Origin: Myxococcales bacterium
Lineage (GTDB): Bacteria; Myxococcota_A; Bradymonadia; UBA7976; UBA1532
Assembly: GCA_020633555.1 (NCBI GenBank)
Contig: JACKDL010000009.1
Span: 62,001 to 126,000, forward strand
Direction of reading: 5' to 3'
DNA: 64,000 bases
The notes below the pieces were generated by a model. That model made no database searches. It was not told the DNA's origin and saw only the letters and a program-made list of their open reading frames with translations. The position numbers and the translations under genes were made by a program. This document shows, piece after piece, positions 26,528-37,278 of this stretch; within the stretch, counting starts at the first letter, position 1, and each line of letters begins with the position of its first letter.

Positions 26528-27394
26528 CTACTTGGGGGCGCGGAGGCGGCCGTTGGCGTCCAGGCGGCAGATGGTGTGGATGGGGCAGGTGGCGCAGACG
26601 GTGTCCACGCGGCGGGTGGGGCAGGCGCCGCTGATGCCCAGGTGGGCCAGGGCGAAGTCGTAGCGCAGGGGATCGGCGGGATCCAGGCGGCGCAGGGCGG
26701 CGGTGATCTCGGCGGCGGTGCGGTGGTCGGCCTGGGGGCGCTGGGTGAGGCCCAGGTAGCGGCCGATGCGGTGGATGTGGGTGTCCAAGGGCATGGTGAG
26801 GCGGTGGGGGCCGACGGCGCACCACAGGCCGAAGTCGACGGCGTCGGGGCCGCGCACCATCCAGCGCAGGAACATGTGCCAGCGCTTGCAGGCGCTGGCG
26901 CCGGCGGGGTCGGGCAGCAGGTGCCGGAAGGCCTTGCGCTCAGGGAGGTGGCCGTCGGTGGGGGCGCGCAGCAGGGCCCTGAAGTTGATCAGGGCGCCGC
27001 GCAGGTCGTCGCCGCCGGGATCACCCGCCAGGAAGGCAGCGCCCAGGGTGCCGTGGGCGCGCAGGGCGTGGCCGATGCCCAGCCACAGGCGGGCCAGGTC
27101 GTCGCCGCGGGTGAGGCGGTAGACGAAGCCGTCGAACCGGGCCCGGGCGGCAGCCAGGCTGTCGGCCTGCGCAGCGGCGGCGGGCGCAGGGCCCATGCGG
27201 GCGGTGGCGTCGGCCAGGGCGCGGGCGATGAGATCGGCGCGGCCGTAGGCCAGCGAGGCGGCGAACAGGGCCACCACCTCGCGGTCCTGGGGATCGGGGT
27301 ACTTCCACGGCCACGCGATGGGGTCGCGGTCGCGGTGGGCCGCCACGTCGGCGCCGGCCAGGAAGGCGTCCAGGGTGGCCATCAGCGCCTTCAT
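26528..27394 (-). CDS. TIGR02757 (DUF2400) family protein, HhH-GPD-like
   Basis: A 288-residue protein of the TIGR02757/DUF2400 family, distantly related to HhH-GPD DNA glycosylases. Visible family blocks: YPDPQDREVVALFAASLAYG, ACKRWHMFLRWMVRGPDAVD, FGLWCAVGPHRLTMPLDTHI, and the ending DPLRYDFALAHLGISGACPT. The C-terminal CATCPIHTIC segment together with the earlier GACPT cysteine resembles an iron-sulfur loop of the endonuclease III type. Biochemical function is not established for the family. It is the last gene of the DUF802/OmpA/DUF2894 operon; its start overlaps the DUF2894 stop by 4 nt. Confidence 0.88.
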   Translation of the reverse strand: MKALMATLDAFLAGADVAAHRDRDPIAWPWKYPDPQDREVVALFAASLAYGRADLIARALADATARMGPAPAAAAQADSLAAARARFDGFVYRLTRGDDLARLWLGIGHALRAHGTLGAAFLAGDPGGDDLRGALINFRALLRAPTDGHLPERKAFRHLLPDPAGASACKRWHMFLRWMVRGPDAVDFGLWCAVGPHRLTMPLDTHIHRIGRYLGLTQRPQADHRTAAEITAALRRLDPADPLRYDFALAHLGISGACPTRRVDTVCATCPIHTICRLDANGRLRAPK

Positions 27395-28161
27395 CGGCCG
27401 CGCCGCTTGCCGGGGGGCCTGGCCTCGGGCAGCGCCTGCAGGCCAGCCAGATCCTCCAGGCCCACGAGCCAGGCGCGCAGGTAGGGGGCCGACAGGGCGT
27501 CCAGGCGGGCCAGGGCCTCGGCCACCAGGGCCTCGGGGTTGTAGGGGCCGTGGTGGCTGGGCACGGTGTCGGCGGCGCGGGCGACCACCACGGCGCTGCG
27601 GGCCTGATCGGCCGCAGCCTTGAAGAGCTGGCGGGCCAGGGCATCGCCCACGGCCCGGGCGTCGGCGGGGGCGGCGGCGGGCGGCTCGGCGCCGGCCTCG
27701 GCGGCCTCGACCAGGGCCCCGGCGTCGCCCAGGGGCAGGCCGCGCTTGCGGGCCTCGCGGGCCAGGCGCACCAGCCGGGCGCGATCGGCTTCCGGGTCCT
27801 GGGCCTGGGCCCGCCGCAGGGCGCCGGGGGCGCGGCGCTCGAGGTCGGTGAAGCGACCTGCCGCGAAGCCGGCGGCGAACTGCCCGTCGCCGTCGGCGCC
27901 GGCGGCCTGCAGGGCGATCAGCGTGGCCTGGGCGGCGGCGCGGGCGGCATGGAAGCGGTCGCTCAGAGCGTCCAGCCGGGCCAGCGCGCGGGCCTCCAGG
28001 CGCACCCGGGCGGGGCCGGCCAGGGCCTGGGCGCGGGTCAGCAGGCCCTCGATGAAGCGCAGGCCCGGGCCATCGAAGCCCTCGGCGCCCTGGGCCCGTA
28101 GCGCCGTCAGCCGGCCGGCCACGGCGTCCGGGGCGCCGCCCTCTGCAGACGAGGCGCTCAC
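27391..28161 (-). CDS. DUF2894-like protein
   Basis: A 256-residue soluble Ala-rich helical protein. The N-terminal half is helical with LRFIEGLLTRAQALAGPARV; the C-terminal segment SHHGPYNPEALVAEALARLD and LSAPYLRAWLVGLEDLAGLQ matches the G-P-x-N-x-x-x-L-V and S-P-x-Y-L pattern that I associate with DUF2894, a family known to sit beside OmpA and DUF802 genes in proteobacteria, which is exactly the context here. GTG start overlapping the OmpA-like stop (GTGA). It probably acts with the two membrane proteins upstream; no enzymatic motif is visible. Confidence 0.7.
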   Translation of the reverse strand: MSASSAEGGAPDAVAGRLTALRAQGAEGFDGPGLRFIEGLLTRAQALAGPARVRLEARALARLDALSDRFHAARAAAQATLIALQAAGADGDGQFAAGFAAGRFTDLERRAPGALRRAQAQDPEADRARLVRLAREARKRGLPLGDAGALVEAAEAGAEPPAAAPADARAVGDALARQLFKAAADQARSAVVVARAADTVPSHHGPYNPEALVAEALARLDALSAPYLRAWLVGLEDLAGLQALPEARPPGKRRGR

Positions 28162-28868
28162 TGGCCCCCGCGGGCCTGCGGCACGATCTCCACCCGGCGG
28201 TTGCGGGCGCGGGCGGCCTCGTCGGCGTTGGGCACGGCCGGGTGGTGGGCGCCGAAGCCGGCGGCGTACAGGCGGCCGGGCGGCACGCCCGCCTCAGCCA
28301 GGGCCCGCAGCACGGTCAGCGCCCGCTCGGTGCTGAGCTGCCAGTTGTCCTGGAAGTCGGGCTCGGCGCCGCGGATGGGCAGGTCGTCGGTGAAGCCGGC
28401 CACCATCACCAGCTCGTCGTGCTCGGCCAGCCACGCGGCCAGGGGCGGGCCCAGCTCGGCCAGCACGGCGTGGCCGTCGGGGCGCAGATCCGCCGAGTAC
28501 AGGTCGAAGAGCACCGCGCCGGTGATGCCGATGCGGCCGTCGGCCTCCAGGGTGACGCCGTGGCGGCCCAGGGGGGTGGCCAGGGCCCGCTGAAGGCCGC
28601 TCACCCGGGCCTTCGCGGCGGCCTTCTCGGCCTCCAGGGCCGCGGCCCGCTCCGCCGCCAGCCGGCGCTCCACGGCCAGGCGGGCCTGCTCGGCCTCGGC
28701 CTCGGCGCGGGCGGCGTTGGCCTGGGCCAGGTCGCCGGCCAGGTCGCTGTGGAACACCACCAGCCACACGAAGAGCAGCACGAAGACGCCCAGCACGCCC
28801 GCCAGCAGATCGGCGAAGGCCATCCAGACGTGGGGGGTGTCGACCCCGTCGCCCTCGGGCTCGAACAT
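28158..28868 (-). CDS. OmpA/MotB-domain inner-membrane protein
   Basis: A 236-residue protein built like MotB/TolR-OmpA proteins: a short cytoplasmic start, one membrane helix (about residues 15-40, WMAFADLLAGVLGVFVLLFV), a coiled coil of Ala/Glu/Arg (residues 48-95), and a C-terminal OmpA peptidoglycan-binding domain (GAVLFDLYSADLRPDG, VAGFTDDLPIRGAEPDFQDN, LSTERALTVLRAL, YAAGFGAHHPAVPN, ARNRRVEIV). The order suggests that it anchors a proton-channel-like complex with the upstream DUF802 protein to peptidoglycan. The helix contains an Asp (FADLL), the position of the functional acid in MotB. Start and stop overlap both neighbours. Confidence 0.9.
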   Translation of the reverse strand: MFEPEGDGVDTPHVWMAFADLLAGVLGVFVLLFVWLVVFHSDLAGDLAQANAARAEAEAEQARLAVERRLAAERAAALEAEKAAAKARVSGLQRALATPLGRHGVTLEADGRIGITGAVLFDLYSADLRPDGHAVLAELGPPLAAWLAEHDELVMVAGFTDDLPIRGAEPDFQDNWQLSTERALTVLRALAEAGVPPGRLYAAGFGAHHPAVPNADEAARARNRRVEIVPQARGGQ

Positions 28869-31798
28869 CAGCCCGCCGCCTGCTGGCCGCGCAGGGCGCG
28901 CAGCTCGGCGAACAGCTCCCGCTGGAAGCGCATGGCGTCGCCGAAGACCTCGCGGGTCTGGTCCAGGTACTCGCCCATCAGCCGGCCGGTTGCGTCACCC
29001 TCGCCGCCCAGGCTCTCCTCCAGGCGGGTCAGCGTGGTCAGCCAGCCCTCGTTGGACTCGCGGTAGCGGTCCACGGCGTCGGCGAACATCTCGGCCACCG
29101 CCGACAGCTCGGCGCCGCCGGCCTGCAGCAGCCCCGCGGCAGCCTCGACGGCAGTGGTGGTCTTCTGCAGGCCCTGGCCCACGTCGGCGGCGTGGGCGGC
29201 CAGCGCGGCCCCCAGCCCGGCGGCGTGATCGGCGTGCTGGGCCTGCAGGCGGCCCTCCAGCTCGGCCACCACCTGCCCGTGCTGGGCCACCGTGGCCTGC
29301 ATGGCCTCCAAGAGTGCGCCCATGCGGGTGCGCGCCTCGCCCTCGCCCACGTGCAGGCGATCCACCAAGGCGTCCACGCGCTCGACCACCGCCCCCAGCG
29401 CGTCGGCGTGGCGGGCGTCGGCCACGGCGCGCTCGGCCAGCCGGTCGGCCTCGGCGGCCACCAGGGCCCGCGCCGCCGTGGGCGCGGCCTGCGCGGCGTC
29501 CAGCACGGGCTGCAGCGACTCGCCCAGGGTGCGGGTGAGCGCGCTCAGGTGCTCGGCCAGTGCGGCGTCCACCCGGGCCAGCACGTCGGCCGTGGCCGCC
29601 GCCCGATCCGCCTGTGCCTGCAGGAAGCGGGTGGCCTGGGCCTCGAGCCGGCCCGCCATGTCCACCACCGTAGCGTCCATGCGGGCGGCCGCCCGGGCCT
29701 CCAAGGCCTCGTGATCGGCCCGCCAGCGGGCCAGGGCCTCGCGCAGGCCCTCGGCCTCGGCGGTCAGCGCCGCCTGGCGGGCCTCGTCGGCGGCCGCCTG
29801 CCGGGCGCTGACCTCGCGCAGGGCCGCCAGCCAGCGCTCGCCCTCGGCCCGCAGCTCGGCGGACCGGGTGGCCTCGGCGTCGGCGCGGCGGGCCAGGGCG
29901 GCCTCGAGCTGACCGGCCTGCTCGCCCAGCAGGTTGCGCAGCGCCTGCGCCTGGTCGGCGTCGGCCTGCGCTTGGGCCTGGGCCTGGGCCTGGACCTGGG
30001 CGCCCAGCGCCGCGAACTGAGCCGCCAGGGCCTCGGCGTCGGCGCGGGCCCGCTCGGCGGCCTGGGCCTGGGCCGCCTGCTGGGCCAGGGCCGCCTGCCC
30101 CAGGCCCGCCATCGCGTCGGCCAGGGCCTGTGCCTGCTGGGCCTCTGCCTGCGCGCGCTGTGCCGTCACCGCCGCCAACCGCTCGCCCACCTGCGCCTGC
30201 TGGGCCTCCAGGGCCTGCCCCAGCGCCTCGACGGTACCCGCCAGGGCCTGCACCTGCTGGGCGTCGGCCTGCGCGCGCTGCTCGGCCAGGGCGGCCAGCC
30301 GCTCGCCCACCTGCGCCTGCTGGGCCCGGGCCTGCTCGGCCAGCCGGTCGACGGCGGCCGCCAGGGCCTGGACCTGGGCGGTGTCGGCGGCGGCGCGCTG
30401 ATCGGTCAGGGCGGCCAGGCGTGCGCCCACCTGCGCCTGCTGGGCCGCCAGCGCCTGCCCCAGTCGGTCCACCAGGCCCTCCAGGGCGGCCACCTGGGCC
30501 CCGTCGGCCTCGGTCCGGGCGTCCGCCAGCGCCGCCAGCCGGTCACCCACCTGCGCCTGCTGGGCTGTCAGCGCCGCGCCCAGCCGGTCGACGGTGGCGG
30601 CCAGGGCGTTGGCCTGGGCGGCGTCGGCCTGCGCGCGCTGCTGGGCCAGGGCGGCCAGCTCGGCGGTGGCCTGCGCCTGGGCCTGCGCCTGCGCCTGCGC
30701 GGCCGCCTCGGCCTGCCGGTCGACGCGCGCGGTCAGGGCTTGGAAGCCGTCCCCCAGCCGGGCCAGGTGGGCGGCGTCGGCCTCACCGCGGGCCGCCTGA
30801 GCCTGCGCCATGTGCGCGTCCACCGCGGCGAGCTGGGCGTCCAGCCGCGCCAGGTGCTCGGCCTGCCGGGCGGCGTGCTGCTCGCCCTGCGCCTGCAGCT
30901 CGGCCTGCCAGCGCCCGAGCTGCTCGCGGGCCGCCTGAGCCGCGCGCTCGGTGGCCTGCTGCGCCAGATCGGCCACGGCCCCCTGCGTGGCGCTCGCGGC
31001 CTCGGCGAAGCCGCGGGTCAGATCACCGCGGATGTCCTGGGCGGCCGCGCGCACGGCCTGCGCCGTGGCGGCGCCGGCCTCGGCCTGCCCTTCCGCCAGC
31101 CGGTCGCCCAGGGCGTCCAGGCGGGCCACGGCGGCGTGCAGGGCCTCGGCGGCCGTGGGCAGCGCCGCGCCCACCTGCGCCAGGTGCTCCAGCGCTGTGG
31201 TCTGGCGCCCCACCGGGGTCTGGGCCGCCAGGGGCCCCACCGCCAGCGCCGCCACCCGGCGCCGGACCTGCCGATCGGCGCGGCGCACGAACAGAGCGGC
31301 CAGCCCCAGCGCCGCCGAGGCCGCCACGCCCGCCACGCTGGTGCCGAAGGCGCGGGTCAGGCCCGCCAGGGGCGCGCTCAGGCCGGTGCGCAGGCTGTCG
31401 GCGTCGGGGCTGCTGGTGAGGGCCGTGCGGGCGCCGGCCACCGTGTCCACCAGGCCCATGAAGGTGCCCAGCATGCCCAACATGACCAGCAGGCCCAGCA
31501 GGTAGGCGGTGAAGCCCACGGGCGGCGACGGCAGAGGCCGGCCCGCCCGCACGGCGTCGATCCACGGCGCCAGGATGCGCGGCACCTCACCCGCCGGGCT
31601 GAATCCGTCCAGGGCCGCCCCCAAGGCGCGGATCCGCCCGGCCCGGCGCCACTGCTCCACAGCGCCCAGCGCCAGCCCCCCGCCGATGAGCAGCGTCAGG
31701 GCCAGGGCGAAGGGGTCGTGGGCCCCGTAGCCCGCGGCGGTGCGGGCCACCAGGGCGCCCCCCAGGGCGGTGCACAGGGTGACGGCGAGGCGGATCAT
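28868..31798 (-). CDS. DUF802-like membrane protein with long coiled-coil repeats
   Basis: A 976-residue protein with membrane helices near residues 1-50 and 85-190 (MotA/TolQ-like block: LLGLLVMLGMLGTFMGLVDT and AFGTSVAGVAASAALGLAAL) and then about 700 residues of Ala/Gln/Glu/Leu coiled coil. The coiled coil holds 40-residue repeats centred on QAQVGERLAAL. The gene order with OmpA/MotB-like and DUF2894-like genes is that of the DUF802 operon known in other proteobacteria, and the TolQ-like block with the downstream MotB-like protein suggests a force- or proton-driven envelope complex (inference). I chose the ATG at 31798 (GGAG upstream); an in-frame TTG at 31858 is less likely. Confidence 0.8.
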   Translation of the reverse strand: MIRLAVTLCTALGGALVARTAAGYGAHDPFALALTLLIGGGLALGAVEQWRRAGRIRALGAALDGFSPAGEVPRILAPWIDAVRAGRPLPSPPVGFTAYLLGLLVMLGMLGTFMGLVDTVAGARTALTSSPDADSLRTGLSAPLAGLTRAFGTSVAGVAASAALGLAALFVRRADRQVRRRVAALAVGPLAAQTPVGRQTTALEHLAQVGAALPTAAEALHAAVARLDALGDRLAEGQAEAGAATAQAVRAAAQDIRGDLTRGFAEAASATQGAVADLAQQATERAAQAAREQLGRWQAELQAQGEQHAARQAEHLARLDAQLAAVDAHMAQAQAARGEADAAHLARLGDGFQALTARVDRQAEAAAQAQAQAQAQATAELAALAQQRAQADAAQANALAATVDRLGAALTAQQAQVGDRLAALADARTEADGAQVAALEGLVDRLGQALAAQQAQVGARLAALTDQRAAADTAQVQALAAAVDRLAEQARAQQAQVGERLAALAEQRAQADAQQVQALAGTVEALGQALEAQQAQVGERLAAVTAQRAQAEAQQAQALADAMAGLGQAALAQQAAQAQAAERARADAEALAAQFAALGAQVQAQAQAQAQADADQAQALRNLLGEQAGQLEAALARRADAEATRSAELRAEGERWLAALREVSARQAAADEARQAALTAEAEGLREALARWRADHEALEARAAARMDATVVDMAGRLEAQATRFLQAQADRAAATADVLARVDAALAEHLSALTRTLGESLQPVLDAAQAAPTAARALVAAEADRLAERAVADARHADALGAVVERVDALVDRLHVGEGEARTRMGALLEAMQATVAQHGQVVAELEGRLQAQHADHAAGLGAALAAHAADVGQGLQKTTTAVEAAAGLLQAGGAELSAVAEMFADAVDRYRESNEGWLTTLTRLEESLGGEGDATGRLMGEYLDQTREVFGDAMRFQRELFAELRALRGQQAAG
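30120..30660 (-). repeat. Exact 120-bp periodic repeats inside the DUF802-like gene
   Basis: The string CCCACCTGCGCCTGCTGGGC occurs at 30187, 30307, 30427 and 30547 (plus-strand view), an exact 120-bp period that encodes 40-residue coiled-coil repeats. Flanking copies are more diverged. The exact length conservation shows recent duplication under frame constraint. Confidence 0.85.
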
Positions 31799-31913
31799 CG
31801 GGCTCCGGGCGAGGCTGGTCGGACCCGCGTTGGTAGGGGGCGCGCGGATCGGTGTCAAGGGGCCCCCGGGCCGGCCGGATCGCCGGCCCCGTGGATCCGC
31901 CCAGGGCGCTCGC

Positions 31914-31942
31914 TTGACCCTCGCGGGTGCGCTCCCTACCCT
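31914..31942 (+). promoter_or_regulatory. Predicted promoter of ahcY
   Basis: TTGACC (31914-31919), 17-nt spacer, TACCCT (31937-31942), then a leader of about 85 nt to the GTG at 32035. I compared the leader with the SAH riboswitch consensus and found no match. Confidence 0.5.
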
Positions 31943-32034
31943 GCGCCCGTCTCGGGCCCGCGCGCGACCGTGGGTCCCCCAGCCGAATCACTCGTCTCTT
32001 CCAGTTCCAGCCCCGCGAACCCAAGGAGCCCGCC

Positions 32035-33537
<1,503 letters not shown>

Positions 33538-33552
33538 GCGCCCCCTGAGCGC

Positions 33553-33572
33553 CCGGGGCCGCCCGGCCCCGG
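33553..33572. terminator. Putative bidirectional terminator hairpin
   Basis: CCGGGGCC, GCCC loop, GGCCCCGG: a perfect 8-bp stem in the 38-nt gap between the converging stops of ahcY and the membrane glycosyltransferase-like gene. No U-run follows, so it would be a weak or non-canonical terminator. Confidence 0.45.
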
Positions 33573-33575
33573 CGC

Positions 33576-34964
33576 CTACTCGCCCTTCTTCGACTCCAGC
33601 ACCGGCTCCGGGCAGGCGAACTCGGCGGTGTACGGGTTCAGCAGCCTGCGGCCGAACCCGCCCGCCCCGACGGCGTTCACCAGCACCCCCACCAGGATCA
33701 GGCCCTGGAAGGCCCGCCCCACCGGCGGCGCCGTGACGGCCATCAGGATCAGCACGTACGGGAGGAAGTCGAGGCTGAACCGGTAGCCGAACTGCACCCA
33801 GCCGGTGTTCTGGTACATGAGGATCAGCCCGAAGGTGGCCGCCAGGCACAGCAGCGTGGGCGCCAGGATCCGGTGCCAGCGCTTGGGGCGGAACAGCATC
33901 AGCAGCGCCGGGGTGGTGAGGAACAGGCTCATGCCGTGCTTGCTGATCTGCAGGTACGGGGCCTTGTCGATGATCCGCGGCGTGAGGGTGAAGGCCGCGT
34001 GCAGGTTGCGCTTGAAGAAGGCCGGGTGGAACAGGCCGAAGTCGCGGATGCGGGGCATGCGGCCGCCGGCCAGGTAGGTGTGGCCGAACTCCATGGGGTT
34101 CTCGAAGCGCGCGTGGTTGAACCACAGCAGCAGCACCCCGGCCACCAAGGGCGGGGCGCTGAACAGCAGGAAGCGCCTGAGCTGCTCCTTGCGCTCGAGG
34201 CGCTCGCCGCTGGTCGGGGCCACGAGCTGCCAGTAGAAGAAGGCCGCCGCCAGCACCAGCGAGGCGCGGGTGGCGAAGGCCCAGGCCAGCATGAGCCCGG
34301 CCAGGAAGGGCCGGCGGGCGTCCACGGCGAACAGCAGGTAGGCCAGGTGGAAGGTCACGCCCACGATGAGGGCGGTGAACCACACCTCGCCGCGCACCGC
34401 CGACCACAGGTGGTTGCTGCCGAAGACGAACAGCACCGTCAGCCACAGGTTCTCGCGCTTGGTGCGGGGGCTGTAGCCGCGGGTGCGCAGCAGCTCCAGC
34501 AGCAGGAAGGCCAGCACCCCGTTGAGCGCCGCGAAGAACACGGTGAACAGCACATCGTTGGTGCCGTAGGCCACCGCCGCCGCGAAGGGGATCATCAGCA
34601 CCGCCGGGCCCGGCGGGAACGACACGAAGTGGTGGGTCTCGCTGGCGCCCCGGTCACGGTGGGGGATGGACAGGTGCTCGCCCTTCAGGGTCTGGAACTC
34701 CAGGGGCTTGCCGCTGCGCCCCGTGAAGAAGCCCTTCACCACCGGCCCGTGCTGCTCGGCCGACTTGCCCTTCAGGGTGAGCGCCTCGTAGCTCGCCCAG
34801 TCGTTCTGGTTGGGCGGCGGCCGCACCAGCTCGGCGGATCCGTCCAGGAAGGCCATGGCCTGATAGACGAAGTGGTTGTGCTCGGTGTGGATCTTCAGGC
34901 GCGGCCCGGCGAAGGCGGCGTAGACCGCAATGCCCAGCAAAAACAGCAAGATGGGCGTGCGCAC
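33576..34964 (-). CDS. Polytopic membrane protein, glycosyltransferase (GT-C)-like
   Basis: A 462-residue protein with about ten predicted membrane helices. After the first helix comes KIHTEHNHFVYQAMAFLDGS, which resembles the acidic first-loop motif of lipid-linked-sugar-using GT-C enzymes, then a periplasmic loop, and further helices such as FFAALNGVLAFLLLELLRTR, PFLAGLMLAWAFATRASLVL and GLILMYQNTGWVQFGYRFSL. The final loop contains several aromatic and Asn residues common in this fold. The substrate is unknown. GTG start at 34964 with GGAAAGG upstream. It is divergent from comEC, with 80 nt between starts. Confidence 0.7.
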   Translation of the reverse strand: MRTPILLFLLGIAVYAAFAGPRLKIHTEHNHFVYQAMAFLDGSAELVRPPPNQNDWASYEALTLKGKSAEQHGPVVKGFFTGRSGKPLEFQTLKGEHLSIPHRDRGASETHHFVSFPPGPAVLMIPFAAAVAYGTNDVLFTVFFAALNGVLAFLLLELLRTRGYSPRTKRENLWLTVLFVFGSNHLWSAVRGEVWFTALIVGVTFHLAYLLFAVDARRPFLAGLMLAWAFATRASLVLAAAFFYWQLVAPTSGERLERKEQLRRFLLFSAPPLVAGVLLLWFNHARFENPMEFGHTYLAGGRMPRIRDFGLFHPAFFKRNLHAAFTLTPRIIDKAPYLQISKHGMSLFLTTPALLMLFRPKRWHRILAPTLLCLAATFGLILMYQNTGWVQFGYRFSLDFLPYVLILMAVTAPPVGRAFQGLILVGVLVNAVGAGGFGRRLLNPYTAEFACPEPVLESKKGE

Positions 34965-35044
34965 AGCGGGCCTTTCCGGGCATCGGGGACGGCGCAGTCT
35001 GCCCCAGGGTGAAAAAAAGGCGCAACACGCGCCGCGATCCGCCG

Positions 35045-37278
35045 ATGGATCCCGGGTGGACGCCCTGCCCCCCCGAGGTCCCCGTGCCCCGCCCCTGGCT
35101 CACCCTGGCGCTGCTGTTCGCCGCCGGCCTGCTGTGTCGCGCCCCCTGGCCCGCAGCCCTGGCCGCCGGGCTGGCCGCAGCGGCCCTTCACCGCCGCGCC
35201 GGCCTGGCCCTGCCTACCGTGGCCCTGGCCGCCGGGCTGCTGGCGGGCGGCAGCCCCGACCGCTGGGCCGCCGCGGCGCCCGGCGCGCCCCCACCCCGCT
35301 GACCGGCACCGTCACCGCCGTGCGCCTGAGCGGCGATCGCGTGGCCGTGCGGGTGGCCCCCGACGACGCCCCCGCCTGGCAGGTGGAGGCCTGGCAGGGC
35401 CGCCGGCCCGCGGGGCTGGCCGTGGGCGCGCGGGTGCAGGTGCGCGGCGGCCTGCACCCGCTGCCCCCCGCCGACAACCCCGGTGGCTTCGACGCCCAGG
35501 CCCACGGCCGGGCGAGCGGGGTGCGCTGGCGGGCCCGTGGGCCGGTGCTGCTGCTCGAGGCGGCCCCCGCCGCCGCCGAGCAGGCCGTGCGCGCCCGCCT
35601 GGCCGCCCGCGCCCGGCTGCGGGCCCTGGATCGCGAGCTGGGCGCCGGGCTGCTGGCGGGGCTGCTGCTGGGCGACCGGGCCGCCGTGCCGGACGTGGCC
35701 GTGGACGCGCTGCAGGCCACCGGCGCCGGGCACCTGCTGGCGGTGTCGGGCCTGCACGTGGGCGGGCTGGCCGCATTGCTGTTCGCCCTGTTCTGGCGCG
35801 TGACCCGGCGGCTGGGCGCCGTCCGCCCCGATCGCTGGGCGGCCCTGCTGGCGCTGCCCGCCGTGCCCGCCTTCGTGGCCCTGGCCCAGGCCCCGGTGAG
35901 CGCCCAACGCGCGGGCTGGATGGTGGGGGCCTTCCTGGTGGCGCGGGCGCTGGACCGACGCCCCCAAGGGCTGGAGTTGCTTGGCCTGGCGGGCCTGGCG
36001 GTGCTGGCCGATCGCCCGCTGGCGGTCACCGAGCCGGGCTTCCAGCTCTCGTTCGGGGCGGTGGCCGCCCTGCTCGTGACCCCCACCGGCGGCGGGCGGC
36101 TGCGGCAGGCGCTGACGGTGAGCGCGGTGGCCTGCGCCGCCACCGCGCCGCTGCAGGCGTGGCACTTCGGCACGGCGGCGCCCGTGGCCGTGCTGGCCAA
36201 CCTGCTGCTCACGCCCCTGGCGGCCACGGTGGTGGTGCCGCTGGGTCTGCTGGGCCTGCTGGTGGGCGCCTGGACGCTGGCGCCGCTGGCCTGGGCGGCG
36301 GCCGCCGCCGAGGGGCTGGTGGCCGCCGCCGAGGTGCTGGCGCAGGCGGGTGGGCTGCAGGTGGTGGGCGCCCACGCCGCGCCCGCGCTGGCCATCCCGG
36401 TGGTGGCGGGCGGGCTGTGGCTGGCGGGCCGCCCGCGGCTGGCGGTGTGGGCCCCGCTGGGCCTGCTGGCCTGGAGCGCCGCCCTGTGGCCGCGGGGCAC
36501 CACCGTGGACTTCGTGGCGGTGGGCCAGGGCGACGCCGTGCTGGTGCGCTCGGGGGGCCACGCCATGCTGGTGGACGCGGGCCCCGACCCCCAGGCGCGG
36601 GCGCTGCTGGGCTACCTGCGCCACGTGGGGGTGCGGCGGCTGGACGTCGCGGTGCTGAGCCACCGCCACCCCGACCACTACGGCGGGCTGGCCGGGCTGG
36701 TGGACCACATGCCCATCGGCGCGGTGTACGACCACGGCGTGCCCGACGCCGGCGGGCCCTGGGCCCGGCTCGCGGGGCGGCTGGCCGCGGCGGGGGCCCC
36801 GGTGAGGCGCCCGCCTGCCGGCTGGACCCTGGGCGATCTGCAGGTGACGGTGCTGGCCGACGATCCACCCCCCCATCTGGAGGAGAACGACCGCTCGCTG
36901 GTGCTGCGGCTGGCCGGCCCGGGCGGCAGCGTGCTGCTCACCGGCGACGTGGAGGGGCCCGGCGAGGCGCGGCTGGCGGGCCGGGTGCCCCCCACCAGCG
37001 TGCTGAAGGCCCCCCACCACGGCTCGAAGACCAGCAGCGGCGCGGCCCTGTTGGCCGAGGCCTGCCCGCAGGCGGTGGTGTTCACCGTGGGGCGGCACAA
37101 CCGCTACGGCTTCCCCCACCCGCAGGTGCAGGCGCGGTACGCCGCCCACGGGGTTCAGGCCTGGCGCACCGATCGGGACGGCCGGGTGCGGGTGCGGCTG
37201 GCCCTCGGCGCTGCGACCATCGAGGCCCTGCGCCGTGGGGCACAGCCCCTGGGCCCGGGCCGCTGCGGGGTGCCATGA
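35045..37278 (+). CDS. comEC: ComEC/Rec2 DNA-internalisation protein (apparent frameshift near 35,290)
   Basis: The frame from 37278 back to about 35290 encodes ComEC: an OB-like domain (TGTVTAVRLSGDRVAVRV), the competence membrane domain with ELGAGLLAGLLLGDRA and GHLLAVSGLHVGGLAALLFA, and a C-terminal metallo-beta-lactamase domain with VDFVAVGQGDAVLVR, LSHRHPDHYGG and LKAPHHGSKTSSG. The expected N-terminal helices (PRPWLTLALLFAAGLLCRAP...) lie in another frame that stops at 35302. The join needs a -1 shift inside a C-rich run at about 35285-35295, so a missing base in the sequence is likely; otherwise the gene is interrupted. Stop overlaps the FHA gene start (ATGA). ComEC carries single-stranded DNA across the inner membrane in natural transformation. 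Confidence 0.85.

Noticed and set aside
24684..27484. Long open frames on both strands across the tandem array (585, 509 and 704 residues)
   Set aside because: Units are 287-298 bp, not multiples of three, and frames shift between copies; open frames follow from the GC content.
31943..32034. SAH riboswitch before ahcY
   Set aside because: The leader lacks the conserved core and pairing of the known SAH riboswitch.
34930..35290. In-frame N-terminal extension of ComEC from 34930
   Set aside because: That segment is Arg/Pro-rich out-of-frame sequence; the hydrophobic ComEC N-terminus is in the other frame from 35045.
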